A stretch of DNA of 64,000 nucleotides from Cellulophaga sp. 20_2_10 (lineage in GTDB: Bacteria > Bacteroidota > Bacteroidia > Flavobacteriales > Flavobacteriaceae): assembly GCF_023476645.1 (NCBI RefSeq), contig NZ_JAMCOJ010000001.1:496001-560000 (forward strand), written 5' to 3'. A program made the position numbers and the translations under genes. The notes below the pieces were generated by a model. That model was not told where the DNA came from. It ran no database searches and worked only from the letters and a program-made list of their open reading frames with translations. Below, in pieces: positions 45,287 to 54,358 of this stretch. Within the stretch, counting starts at the first letter, position 1; each line of letters begins with the position of its first letter.

Positions 45287-46672
45287 TGTTGTATCTATAA
45301 CTTGTAGTTTACCTATATGTTTTTTAGGTAAAAAAGAAAACCTTCTTTTATCCGATAAAATATAAAGCTTATCATAGGCCTCTAAAATAGAATCTATTTT
45401 AGCAGGTTCCCTAGCTTCTATAACATTTCCTTTGTTGTAAAACTGACTAGAATATGTTTTAGATTTAAGGTATAAAATAGGTGGATTTTTATCAATTGTT
45501 AATTCCTCTGATTTCTCAATTAGTAACTTATCAGAATTCATATACAACTTCCACTGGTCAGTAACTAAAAGTCCTGCTCCTGCAATAAAAATCAAAATAG
45601 GAAATATAGAACACGCTATTAACGCTCTTTTCTTATGCTTGTATTCTGGCCACCAATGTGCAATTAATAATGCTAACGGAATTGTAGAAGGTAATATGTA
45701 CGTATGTAAGATATTCTTAGATATTGTAAAAAATATTGGTGTCCATAGTAACCAAAATAATAGAAAAGCAACGTACCTATCGTCTAGAATTCTCTTTTTT
45801 AGTTTTACTATTTTGGCTAAAACAATATAGAACCAAGGCAAACAAAACAATAACATAAATACCCATATTAAACCTAATGGTTGTGTTTTTGGTTGCCCAT
45901 ATAAATCACCACTCCATCCTGGTTTTAAAAACCTATTAAAATGCTCCCCTACTATAAAATAATCTAAAAATCCTGGTGATCTTTGTTCGGTTAGTAAGTA
46001 CCAAGGCAATGCAATAGCTACTGTTATTAGTAATCCTAAAATCCAAGGAAGTTTTCCTAAATTAGAGAAAAATGTTTTACGGTCTAACAACAACCAAAAA
46101 AACACTGGAGCTCCTGTAAGCACTAAAACCAAAGGACCTTTAGCTAAAAACCCTAAACCTATACCTACAAAAAAGAGATAATTCCATAGTGTTTTTTTAT
46201 CTGATGAAATAGATTTCCAAAAAGATAGCATTATCAACATTATACTAAAACACAAAGTAGAATCTGTAGAAACAACTCCCATATGTATTAAAAACTCTGG
46301 GGTAGTTACTAAAACTAAAGCTGGCAATAATGGAGATACTTTTGTTTTTCTAACAAAGTAACCCAATATAAAAAGCATTGCTACACCCAATAAAAATGAT
46401 GGCAATCTAGCAGTTAATTCACTAACTCCAAAAAGCTCAAAACTCATTGCAGACATCCAAGTAGATAGTGGTGGTTTTGCCCAAAAAGGTACATTATAGT
46501 CTATTTGCAAAACAACCCACTCTCCTGTTTCTTGCATAATTCTAGAGATCTCCGAATAACGTGCTTCAGTTTTATCTAGTAATGGTATGGCACCAGTAAT
46601 TATAAATCTAAAAATAACGATAGACAAAATAGCTATCATCATATAATTAAATGTAATTTTTTTAGCTGTCAT
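45254..46672 (-). CDS. Glycosyltransferase family 39 (ArnT/PMT-like) membrane protein
   Basis: 472 aa, about eleven membrane helices. The first periplasmic loop has GAIPLLDKTEARYSEISR, with the acidic pair used by the GT-C fold to bind lipid-linked sugar. The C-terminal soluble part is short. GT39 proteins move sugars from polyprenyl phosphate to lipid A or proteins. It is 14 bases downstream of a polyprenyl-phosphate-sugar-synthase-like GT2 gene, so the two likely make and use the same lipid-linked sugar. Confidence 0.87.
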   Translation of the reverse strand: MTAKKITFNYMMIAILSIVIFRFIITGAIPLLDKTEARYSEISRIMQETGEWVVLQIDYNVPFWAKPPLSTWMSAMSFELFGVSELTARLPSFLLGVAMLFILGYFVRKTKVSPLLPALVLVTTPEFLIHMGVVSTDSTLCFSIMLIMLSFWKSISSDKKTLWNYLFFVGIGLGFLAKGPLVLVLTGAPVFFWLLLDRKTFFSNLGKLPWILGLLITVAIALPWYLLTEQRSPGFLDYFIVGEHFNRFLKPGWSGDLYGQPKTQPLGLIWVFMLLFCLPWFYIVLAKIVKLKKRILDDRYVAFLLFWLLWTPIFFTISKNILHTYILPSTIPLALLIAHWWPEYKHKKRALIACSIFPILIFIAGAGLLVTDQWKLYMNSDKLLIEKSEELTIDKNPPILYLKSKTYSSQFYNKGNVIEAREPAKIDSILEAYDKLYILSDKRRFSFLPKKHIGKLQVIDTTKKARLYLYNK

Positions 46673-46686
46673 TTTTACACTGTTAT

Positions 46687-47445
46687 TTATTGTGCTTTTG
46701 CACTTTGTTTTACAATTTTATTAATCTTATAAAGGTCTAACCAAAGTTGAAAAAAATAAGATGTTTTTACTTTAGAATCTCCTTGATCTACCCATCTTTT
46801 AAGCGGAATTTCTAACATTTTTTGCAGTGCAATATCTTTACCATAAAGCACTACTATTCTATTAAAAATTTCTACATCAAAAAGCCAACGAGACACAAAA
46901 GATTTATTAAAAACTTCAATTGCAAGTTCTTTAGTAAATAATTTAGAGCCACATTGGGTATCATACACCTTTAAATCCAGTATTTTAGATATTATTGTAG
47001 CTATAAATCTTCCTATAAAAAAACGTGAAGATTTACGCTCTATAGTAGAACCCAATTTCATTATTCTAGATCCAAATACAAAAGATATATCATTCTTAAC
47101 ATAAGAAGTCAAAGAACAAAACTCTTCTAAAGAAGTTGCTAAATCTGCATCTAAATAACCTATCAACTTAAAATCAAAATTAGCAACAGCATAATTAATA
47201 CCGTTTCGTACAGATTCTGCTTTACCTACATTAGCCTTGTTTTTATATGCAACTACCTTTGCTGGGTATTTCTTCTCTAAGGCTTGTAGCTCCTTAAAAG
47301 TACCATCTGTAGATCCATCATCTACAAAACATATAAATGCATCAGTATCCTGTTCTAAAAAACCGTCATAAACTCTATTATTAAGCTCTTTAACTTCGTT
47401 ATAGCAGGGTATTACAATACAAGTTGTATAAGATAATTTTAGCAC
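46687..47445 (-). CDS. Glycosyltransferase family 2, DPM1-like (polyprenyl-phosphate sugar synthase type)
   Basis: 252 aa. CIVIPCYNEVKELNNRV at the N-terminus, catalytic region FVDDGSTDGT and YLDADLATSLEE, and the late QCGSKLFTKE match dolichol/polyprenyl-phosphate mannosyl- or glucosyltransferases. No membrane helices, so it acts at the cytoplasmic face. It is the first gene of a two-gene operon with the GT39 protein, which would use the product. Confidence 0.88.
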   Translation of the reverse strand: MLKLSYTTCIVIPCYNEVKELNNRVYDGFLEQDTDAFICFVDDGSTDGTFKELQALEKKYPAKVVAYKNKANVGKAESVRNGINYAVANFDFKLIGYLDADLATSLEEFCSLTSYVKNDISFVFGSRIMKLGSTIERKSSRFFIGRFIATIISKILDLKVYDTQCGSKLFTKELAIEVFNKSFVSRWLFDVEIFNRIVVLYGKDIALQKMLEIPLKRWVDQGDSKVKTSYFFQLWLDLYKINKIVKQSAKAQ

Positions 47446-47576
47446 ACTAATTAATTTTGTCTCGCAAGATATTAAAAAACAATATGCCAGTCATTATTTA
47501 CAGTACATCTTTAGACAATATTTTAAGTAGTTATTGTTTTTTTTATTCTAAAAAAAGCATCTTTTAAAAATAACAA

Positions 47577-47605
47577 TTGTAACCTTAATTAAATGTTTAA
47601 ATTTG
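47577..47605 (+). promoter_or_regulatory. Promoter of the OmpA-like paralogue gene
   Basis: TTG (47577-47579), 18 bases, then TAAATTTG (47598-47605), an exact -33/-7 pair, 21 bases before the ATG at 47627. Confidence 0.6.
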
Positions 47606-47626
47606 TCTCTTAAATTATAATTATAT

Positions 47627-48370
47627 ATGAAAAAGATTACCCTATCTATCCTACTACTTTTATGCGTAACTACTGCTGCTTTTGCTCAGAAAAAGAGCGA
47701 CTTGATACTGCAAATAGATAATTTAAAAGATAGCATCGCTAAAACTAACATAGCGTTAGCCGAAGCTAATAAAATTGCTAAAGTAAGTGTTGCTGAGTCC
47801 GATCTATATAAAAGTCAGGCTACAGAGTTGCAAGACGCTAACACCTCTTTACTAAACAACCTTAAAAATTTTACACAAGTATCTAGCCAAAATTCTAAGA
47901 ATATGGAGAGAACACTTGAGGCCTTAAAATCTAAAGAAACACAACTATCTATTTTAGAAACTTCTTTTAGTAAAAGCGATTCTACTGCAATTGTAGTTTT
48001 AACAAACGCAAAACAGTCTTTAGGAGAAAATGCTAAAATTAGTGTTGTAAATGGGGAAGTTGTAATAACAGAAAGTGCACAAAACGTTTTAGATGCTTCT
48101 AAAACTAAAATAAGTGCTACGGGTGAAGCTTTTTTAGAAAACCTATCTAAAATAATGCTTTTAAACACAGATTCTAAATTAACAATTTCTAGTAACTCTG
48201 GAAGTTTATCTGCATTGCATACTTCTTTAATAACTAAGTATGATATAGTTGCTGAGCGTATTACGTTAGAAAGTACTACACTAGAGACTTCTAACCTTTT
48301 ATTTAAAATACATACAGACTACCCTAATTTTTATCTTAGAGTTAGAGAACATATGAAAAATTTAAAATAA
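47627..48370 (+). CDS. Exported coiled-coil protein, degenerate paralogue of the OmpA-like lipoprotein
   Basis: 247 aa. The signal peptide ends in AAFAQ (no lipoprotein Cys). The layout matches the lipoprotein at 36951: a coiled coil with SSQNSKNMERTLEALKSKE (compare AKGAQNLEKSLESLQEK), then NAKISVVNGEVVITES (compare DIQISVEKGVVFVSIS). The GHTDA-type peptidoglycan motif is replaced by SSNSGSL and the NRRTRI strand is lost. It probably no longer binds peptidoglycan. Function unknown; an assembly or surface role is possible. Confidence 0.7.
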   Translation: MKKITLSILLLLCVTTAAFAQKKSDLILQIDNLKDSIAKTNIALAEANKIAKVSVAESDLYKSQATELQDANTSLLNNLKNFTQVSSQNSKNMERTLEALKSKETQLSILETSFSKSDSTAIVVLTNAKQSLGENAKISVVNGEVVITESAQNVLDASKTKISATGEAFLENLSKIMLLNTDSKLTISSNSGSLSALHTSLITKYDIVAERITLESTTLETSNLLFKIHTDYPNFYLRVREHMKNLK

Positions 48371-48455
48371 TTGACGAGAGACTATTTCTGGTTTTGTATA
48401 ATTTTTGAAAAAAATATGCGTTCTACAACCGTAGTCAAACTTAAAAATAACCACA

Positions 48456-48974
48456 ATGACATCTGAAATAGTTTTACAAATGTTTGCATATTTATTACCA
48501 AGTGTAGTAACTGGTATTGTAGCATTTTATTTTTTTAAATTACATACTAAAAACGAAGACGGAAGAAGACGTTTTTTACTGCATAAAGATTCTCAAAAAA
48601 GCACATTACCTACAAGACTACAAGCGTATGAACGTATGGCTCTTTTTTTAGAACGTATATCTATTCCAAGCTTGGTAGTGCGTGTTGCCCCAGTAGGTAA
48701 CGATAAAAATGCATACGAAACGTTATTAATTAAGAATATAGAAAAGGAGTTTGATCATAACCTATCACAACAAATATATTTATCTGACGAGAGCTGGAAT
48801 ATTATTAAGACAGCAAAAAGCGCAACAATACAAATGATTCGTAAGACTGCTTTAAGTCAGACTGAATCTGCGGACAAGCTAAGAGAAGATATATTAAACG
48901 ATACTATGGATAAAACTTCACCATCTGCAACAGCTCTTACTTTTATTAAGAAAGAGATTGGCGAATTATGGTAA
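48456..48974 (+). CDS. Conserved membrane-anchored protein, 172 aa (family I recall as DUF7935)
   Basis: An N-terminal helix (LLPSVVTGIVAFYFFKLH, about 14-31) anchors a cytoplasmic domain. Then come RRRFLLHKDSQKSTLPTRLQ and YERMALFLERI, a signature conserved across Bacteroidetes. The rest is helical. No catalytic residues are evident and no function is known to me. It lies 85 bases after the OmpA-like paralogue and ends in a strong terminator. Confidence 0.75.
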   Translation: MTSEIVLQMFAYLLPSVVTGIVAFYFFKLHTKNEDGRRRFLLHKDSQKSTLPTRLQAYERMALFLERISIPSLVVRVAPVGNDKNAYETLLIKNIEKEFDHNLSQQIYLSDESWNIIKTAKSATIQMIRKTALSQTESADKLREDILNDTMDKTSPSATALTFIKKEIGELW

Positions 48975-49000
48975 ACAATAAAATTATTATCTTATAACTA

Positions 49001-49030
49001 AAAGACTGTCTACTATGACAGTCTTTTTTT
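49001..49030 (+). terminator. Terminator after the DUF7935-like gene
   Basis: AAAGACTGTC pairs with GACAGTCTTT (49001-49010 and 49017-49026) around TACTAT and runs into a T8 tract. Confidence 0.88.
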
Positions 49031-49182
49031 TTGCTATTTTATAACTACACAAGCATATTCTACAAATTAAATAGAATAACCAATACCCTTTTGTCCCTTT
49101 ACATAACAGCAACCATAAAGGGTTCTAACTAGTACTCGTTTTATATATGTAATGCATATATAAAGCCATTCACCAAACAAAG

Positions 49183-49215
49183 AAAGGCATCTAAAATCAA
49201 CTTTTAGATGCCTTT
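49183..49215 (-). terminator. Terminator of the HEXXH lipoprotein gene
   Basis: AAAGGCATCTAAAA pairs perfectly with TTTTAGATGCCTTT around TCAAC. It lies 28 bases past the stop at 49243. The gap between this and 49030 also holds two inverted repeats (CCCTTTA/TAAAGGG at 49095-49122 and TATATATG/CATATATA at 49142-49162) with no assigned role. Confidence 0.8.
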
Positions 49216-49242
49216 AAATTATCTTTTAAAGATAAACTTATA

Positions 49243-50304
49243 TTATTTTTTAGGATTAGGTATTACAGTGTTTAATGTTGCTTTTTCTTTAGTAGCCATC
49301 CAAAAGTTATTTGTAGTTCCCCAAGAGCTATCTGGTGCAGCGTTTCTAGAAAAATTCTCTATATTATCTTCTAAACTCTTTACTACATCTTTAGAAAGTG
49401 CACTTTTAGAAATTACCACGACAATAGCATTAAATGACTTCTGCGATGCTGCTACAGATGGTTTTCTAGCTCCGTGCCTAGCTACAATATCACTAGCTGT
49501 TAACGTGATAATCTCATCTGATGTAAACTCACCATACTTTGTTGTTTTTGCATTTTTAGCAATTTTAATATCATTTAATTCATCTGCTCCAATTAAGCCC
49601 ATTAAGTAAAGTTCTGCATTACCATAAGGAATACTATTACCTCCGTTTGCAAAGGTTCCAAATCCTTTTTCTCCATCTAATTTACCTATGTACGTAGTAC
49701 CTCCAGAATCTACCAACTCATCAAAACCACCAAGTTGTCCTCCTACAGAAGAGAAACCCCAATGTCCGCTTTCCTGTGTTTCTATAAAATCATAGTTACC
49801 CCAATAGTGCATAATTTCGTGTAAGAATGGGCCATTTTTAATATATTCGGTTCTAGGCATATGTATGACACTCTTTAGTTTCCCTGCAGAACCATACTTT
49901 GCTGTACCATCAAAAAGGTTTCCTCCTATTCCTTCTATATTATTTTGTGCTGTGTAGGTAACACCATAATACAAACCGCTAGGTTGCTCTTTTTCATTCG
50001 AAAGAATAAAAATAAAATCGAATTCATCTTCAAAATGCTCGTATACTTTTTTGGTGATCTTAGAAAAATCTTTTTGAGTATCAGGAACTAAAAAAGAATT
50101 ATAATCTTCTGAAGAAAGAAGATAGTTTACTACTGTTTTTTTTTCGTTTATATAAAAATCTTCATCTAATTTTAAGGCATCTTCTGTGACAACAGTATCA
50201 TCATTGCTTGTTTCTTCCTTGTTACAGGAGTAAAAACTAAATACATATATACAAGTAAGTGAAACAAGTAAAGGAAATCTTAAGAACTTAAGGTTCGTCA
50301 TCAT
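49243..50304 (-). CDS. Lipoprotein with a zincin (HEXXH) metalloprotease motif
   Basis: 353 aa. Lipoprotein signal ends at FYSC (Cys27). HEIMH is at 162-166 in FLHEIMHYWGN, with His181 in ESGHWG, 14 residues later, as a possible third ligand. This does not match the HExxHxxGxxH metzincin spacing or gluzincin spacing, so the family is not recognised. The protein probably sits in the outer membrane or periplasm. It is monocistronic, with its own terminator. Protease activity is inferred only from the motif. Confidence 0.7.
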   Translation of the reverse strand: MMTNLKFLRFPLLVSLTCIYVFSFYSCNKEETSNDDTVVTEDALKLDEDFYINEKKTVVNYLLSSEDYNSFLVPDTQKDFSKITKKVYEHFEDEFDFIFILSNEKEQPSGLYYGVTYTAQNNIEGIGGNLFDGTAKYGSAGKLKSVIHMPRTEYIKNGPFLHEIMHYWGNYDFIETQESGHWGFSSVGGQLGGFDELVDSGGTTYIGKLDGEKGFGTFANGGNSIPYGNAELYLMGLIGADELNDIKIAKNAKTTKYGEFTSDEIITLTASDIVARHGARKPSVAASQKSFNAIVVVISKSALSKDVVKSLEDNIENFSRNAAPDSSWGTTNNFWMATKEKATLNTVIPNPKK

Positions 50305-50389
50305 AATTTAAGGTTACATATTTTGTTGATAATTTATAACGATAAAAAACAATAATTCGTATTAAAAAAAGCCTTAAATAAGTTCAAGA

Positions 50390-51295
50390 CTATGGGATTA
50401 TAGCATTAAGCTTTGTTACTTTTTTTTCAGCGTAATTAAAACCTTGCTCCCACCATTGGGCCATTAACTTTTTATTAAAAACTAAGGAGTTTTCTGTTAA
50501 TTTGGTAGGCGTGTAATACAGGTTTAATTTAACCCCTTTGTGTGTTGCATAAATTACACCTTCAGAAATATCGTGGTGTTCTATTTGATCTAAGACAAAA
50601 CCATAAATACTAAGCATTAAGGAAAACGGATTTTTACCTAATACTTTATTGTGTTCCATTTTTTCGGATTCTAAGATAATGGCATCTACTTCTGTAGCGC
50701 CACGTTCTATAGCTTCTCTTATTGGTAATACACAGCCTAAACCACCATCACCATATTCGTATCCATCTTTTTTTACCAAAGACATAAAAGGAATATAATT
50801 GCAAGAAATCCAAATCCAATCACAAAACTCTTCATAACTAAAATCTCTAATAGACTTATACTCTACCCTGTTTTTAGATAAATTAGAAACCGTTACCACA
50901 ACGTCTTTAGATGTATTCTCTATAATTTGTCTATAGTCTGATACTGTAAAATGTTTTTTAATTGTAGTTCGTAGAGACTTACTTTCTCCAAATGTTCGTT
51001 TCCGTTTTATAAACTGAAGCAACACATTAAAATAGTTAATAGATACAAATTCTCTATCTCCTTTACGGTTAACCACAAACGGATTTAAACTAAATATTTT
51101 ACGCTGATTTACATTGGTATACAAGTCATACAACAAACCAACATTATTTAATGCTAATTGAGAAATTAACAAACTACCCGTAGATGTACCCACAAGAATA
51201 TCATAATCTCTGTTCTCTATCTCCATTAAATACTGAGCTACTCCTCCGGCAAACGCTCCTTTGCTTCCGCCACCGCTAATAACTAATGCTCTCAT
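50390..51295 (-). CDS. Patatin-like phospholipase 2 of 2
   Basis: 301 aa. Patatin features: oxyanion loop GGGSKGAFAGG (8-18), nucleophile Ser38 in GTSTGS, and the catalytic Asp in DGGLG about residue 184. No signal peptide. It hydrolyses acyl esters of membrane lipids in family members. Its ATG overlaps the stop of the gene upstream by four bases (ATGA). Strongly similar to its neighbour, with the same length and motifs, so a tandem duplicate. Confidence 0.88.
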   Translation of the reverse strand: MRALVISGGGSKGAFAGGVAQYLMEIENRDYDILVGTSTGSLLISQLALNNVGLLYDLYTNVNQRKIFSLNPFVVNRKGDREFVSINYFNVLLQFIKRKRTFGESKSLRTTIKKHFTVSDYRQIIENTSKDVVVTVSNLSKNRVEYKSIRDFSYEEFCDWIWISCNYIPFMSLVKKDGYEYGDGGLGCVLPIREAIERGATEVDAIILESEKMEHNKVLGKNPFSLMLSIYGFVLDQIEHHDISEGVIYATHKGVKLNLYYTPTKLTENSLVFNKKLMAQWWEQGFNYAEKKVTKLNAIIP

Positions 51296-52197
51296 TCTAT
51301 CTCTATATGGTTAGTTTCTGTATTCTTATTCTTTGCAAAATCATAACCACTTTTCCACCAAGCAGTCATTTTTTTCTCTTCAAAAATAAGCGAATTTGTA
51401 GTTAAAACGGTAGGTGTGTAATAAAAGTTAATAATTGTATTATTATGGTTGGCTACAAACTTACCTATACGTATGTTTTGTTGTTCTATTCTGTCTGCCA
51501 TAAAAGCAAACATATTGGTTAACAACGAGAATGCATTTTTAGATGGCATTCTATTAAACAAATTGGTTTCCGTTTGTAAAATAATCGCATCTATAATGGT
51601 GGCTCCTCTTTTAATAGCTTCTTCTATAGGCACCATACTACCAAGGCCACCATCTGCATATTCACATCCATTTTTTTTAACCAAGCTCATAAATGGTGTG
51701 TAATTACAAGAAATCCAGATCCACTCACAAAACTCGTCATAAGTACAGTCTTTAATAGACTTATATTCTACTTTATTTAACGATAAATTTGCTACTGTAA
51801 CTACAATTTCTATGTTTCTTTTTTTTAATAAATTAAACTCTATTTCCGTTACAGATTGTCTTATTAGTTTTAAAAGATTGTGACTTTCGCCAAAGGTTTT
51901 ACTACCACGTAAAATATTTTTAAGTACATTAAAATGATTAATTCCTATATTTTCTATGCCATGCTTCCTTGTAATTGTATACGGGCAAGAGCTAAAAATA
52001 TGCTCTTGATTAACAGATGTGTAAATAGATTTTATTTTTTCTATTTCTTGCAATGCTAGATGAGAGATAAGTAAACTTCCCGTAGATGTGCCAATAAACA
52101 TGTCATAATTATGTTTTGCATCTTGCAACAAATATTGTGCTACGCCACCAGCAAAAGCACCCTTACTACCACCTCCAGAAATTACCATTGCTCGCAT
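51292..52197 (-). CDS. Patatin-like phospholipase 1 of 2
   Basis: 301 aa with the same catalytic set (GGGSKG, GTSTGS, DGGLG). It starts two bases after the stop of the M1 aminopeptidase gene and its last codons overlap the second patatin, so the three are translationally coupled. No membrane segment or lipid-anchor is visible. The conserved block YKSIKDCTYDEFCEWIWISC is shared with its paralogue with few changes. Confidence 0.88.
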   Translation of the reverse strand: MRAMVISGGGSKGAFAGGVAQYLLQDAKHNYDMFIGTSTGSLLISHLALQEIEKIKSIYTSVNQEHIFSSCPYTITRKHGIENIGINHFNVLKNILRGSKTFGESHNLLKLIRQSVTEIEFNLLKKRNIEIVVTVANLSLNKVEYKSIKDCTYDEFCEWIWISCNYTPFMSLVKKNGCEYADGGLGSMVPIEEAIKRGATIIDAIILQTETNLFNRMPSKNAFSLLTNMFAFMADRIEQQNIRIGKFVANHNNTIINFYYTPTVLTTNSLIFEEKKMTAWWKSGYDFAKNKNTETNHIEIE

Positions 52198-52199
52198 AA

Positions 52200-54290
52200 T
52201 TACAATTTACTTTTAATATATTTAAAATCTGTTGTAGACACTTGCGCTTCTAGCTCTTCTAATTTCTTTTTGTATTCTTTTTTTTCTAATAAATCTTCAA
52301 CCAAATTTCTAGCAAACTTTTTAAATTGCCAAACAGGATGGTTTGTAGCGTGTATTAAATCTTTTAGATTGGCATCATCTAGATAAAACAAATCATTTAA
52401 ATAAGAAAAAGCCAATTGTCTGGTTTCAAAATATTCTGCTTCACGAGTATAACTTCTTAATTCTTTTAAGTATTCCTGCTTTACATCTACATGATACCCT
52501 TTGGTCATAATTGCCAATGCAAGCCATAATTGTCTAACATTTTTGCTAGAAAAACCTATAACTCCCTTTGTTTTGTCTAAATAATCTGCACGTTTTTCAG
52601 GATTATAAATCCATAACTTATACAATGTATTTTCTATGGTTGTATAGCTCTTATCGGTTAAAAAAGATTCAAAAAAATAAACGTCTTCTCCTAAAATTTT
52701 AGGCGTGTTTAAAACCAATGTTTTACGTAACATTACATTATTAGACTTTAAAATATCATCCTTTACTTCTTTAGACAAAAACTTTGAATAAAATTCTATA
52801 ATATTATTTTTAAGTTCTGTTGATGTTGTTTGCTCCCAATACTTGTCTATAATTAAGCTGTTTGTCTTTTTACTTACACTTAGTTCTTTTTGCAGCCTAT
52901 AGAATGATGCCAAAGAAGGAGATGTCTTTTTTAAAATAGCTTTTGCTTTATCTGTAGGAAAATCTGTAGCTTCTAACCACGTTTTTTTATAGTCTGATAA
53001 ATCTGCACCACTAGTCTCTTCTATACTTTTTAAAAAGTCTGTTACAGTAACATTTTTATATTTATGCTTTTCTAAATATTTCTGTACACCATCTTTAAAA
53101 GCTTCTTTACCAACTTTGTGCACTAAAGCGTGCAATGCCCAAGCTCCTTTTTCGTAAAAGGTTAAACTACTAGCTTTAGGATCTATTAGAGATTCTCCTT
53201 TATTGTTTTGGCTATATTTATCTAATTGAAGTGCTGTTGAAAACAACTTCCAATTAAAATAATCTTCTCCTAAAACTTCTTTCTGCGCTAAATATGCGTA
53301 ATACGTTGCAAAACCCTCATGCAACCAATGATGATTACTACTAACCTCTGTTACTAAATCTCCAAACCATTGGTGTGCTAACTCGTGTGCATTAATATTT
53401 ACATAATTAGTATCGTTATACGCAATAGAATCTACAACATAAGCATCAGAAAAAATGGTTGTTGTTGTGTTTTCCATACCAGCATATAAAAAGTCTCTAA
53501 CAGGTATTTGTTTGTATACTTGCCAAGGATATGGCACTCCTATTTCCTTTTCTAAAAAGTTAAAAATCTCATTGCTATACCTATATGTCGTTTCAACCTT
53601 TGCAGAGTCTTTTGGGTAGTAATATAATTCTATTGGTATGCCAGAATTAGAAACTTGCTTTTTAACCGAATACTTACCAATAGCAAAGGCTAATAAATAA
53701 CTGGACATAGGATTAGACATTGTATACTGCCATTTTTTTAATCCATCATTTGTGCTTGTATTTTTAAGCTTTCCATTAGCAATTACTTGGTACTCTTCAT
53801 GAAACGTTATGTCTAAATTAAACACCACTTTTTCGTTCATATCATCAAAACTTGGCAACCAATGACTTGTATACTTCCCTTGCCCTTGTGTCCAAATTTG
53901 GTTGTTTGTAGCATCCTCTTTAGTCCACCCAAAAAAGTAAAGTGTTTGCTTTGGCTGTGTTGTATACGTAAGCTCTAATTTGTATTTTTTTCCTTCTTTT
54001 AATTTTTTAAACAGTGTAATTCTATCTGTATCTACAGTATGCTTTACAGACCTATTGTTTAGCAAAACTTTAGTAAAGGTCATATGTTTTGCATCAAGAA
54101 AAACTGAATCTATCTTAGCTAATGTTGTAAAAGTATAGCTAACAGTACCATTTATTACCTTTGTTGCTGCATTTGGGGACAAGGCTGCATTAGCCTCTAA
54201 AAAGTCTACTTTTGGTTGCTCTTGTGCCTGTAAAACAAGACATTGAGTGCAAATAAAAAGGAGAGGAAAGTATCTAAAAAAAGTCATCAT
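52200..54290 (-). CDS. M1 family zinc aminopeptidase, exported
   Basis: 696 aa from the ATG at 54290 (a TTG twelve bases upstream opens the longest frame; another ATG is the next codon). A signal peptide ends at VLQAQ. GAGMEN-type exopeptidase motif (YAGMENTTTT), HELAH (302-306) and the downstream Glu325 in WLHEGFA are intact, so an active gluzincin is expected. It trims N-terminal residues from peptides in the periplasm or at the surface. It heads the M1-patatin-patatin operon and is divergent from recG. Confidence 0.93.
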   Translation of the reverse strand: MMTFFRYFPLLFICTQCLVLQAQEQPKVDFLEANAALSPNAATKVINGTVSYTFTTLAKIDSVFLDAKHMTFTKVLLNNRSVKHTVDTDRITLFKKLKEGKKYKLELTYTTQPKQTLYFFGWTKEDATNNQIWTQGQGKYTSHWLPSFDDMNEKVVFNLDITFHEEYQVIANGKLKNTSTNDGLKKWQYTMSNPMSSYLLAFAIGKYSVKKQVSNSGIPIELYYYPKDSAKVETTYRYSNEIFNFLEKEIGVPYPWQVYKQIPVRDFLYAGMENTTTTIFSDAYVVDSIAYNDTNYVNINAHELAHQWFGDLVTEVSSNHHWLHEGFATYYAYLAQKEVLGEDYFNWKLFSTALQLDKYSQNNKGESLIDPKASSLTFYEKGAWALHALVHKVGKEAFKDGVQKYLEKHKYKNVTVTDFLKSIEETSGADLSDYKKTWLEATDFPTDKAKAILKKTSPSLASFYRLQKELSVSKKTNSLIIDKYWEQTTSTELKNNIIEFYSKFLSKEVKDDILKSNNVMLRKTLVLNTPKILGEDVYFFESFLTDKSYTTIENTLYKLWIYNPEKRADYLDKTKGVIGFSSKNVRQLWLALAIMTKGYHVDVKQEYLKELRSYTREAEYFETRQLAFSYLNDLFYLDDANLKDLIHATNHPVWQFKKFARNLVEDLLEKKEYKKKLEELEAQVSTTDFKYIKSKL

Positions 54291-54322
54291 TCTAATTTTC
54301 AACCAAAATAAGCATTTTCATC

Positions 54323-54354
54323 TTTTGCAGTTGTTCAGATTCGGTTTATTTTAG
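54323..54354 (+). promoter_or_regulatory. Promoter of recG, predicted leaderless
   Basis: TTTTG (54323-54327), 19 bases, then TATTTTAG (54347-54354), ending four bases before the ATG at 54359. At the usual distance the transcript would begin at or next to the start codon. Confidence 0.5.
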
Positions 54355-54358
54355 TGGT

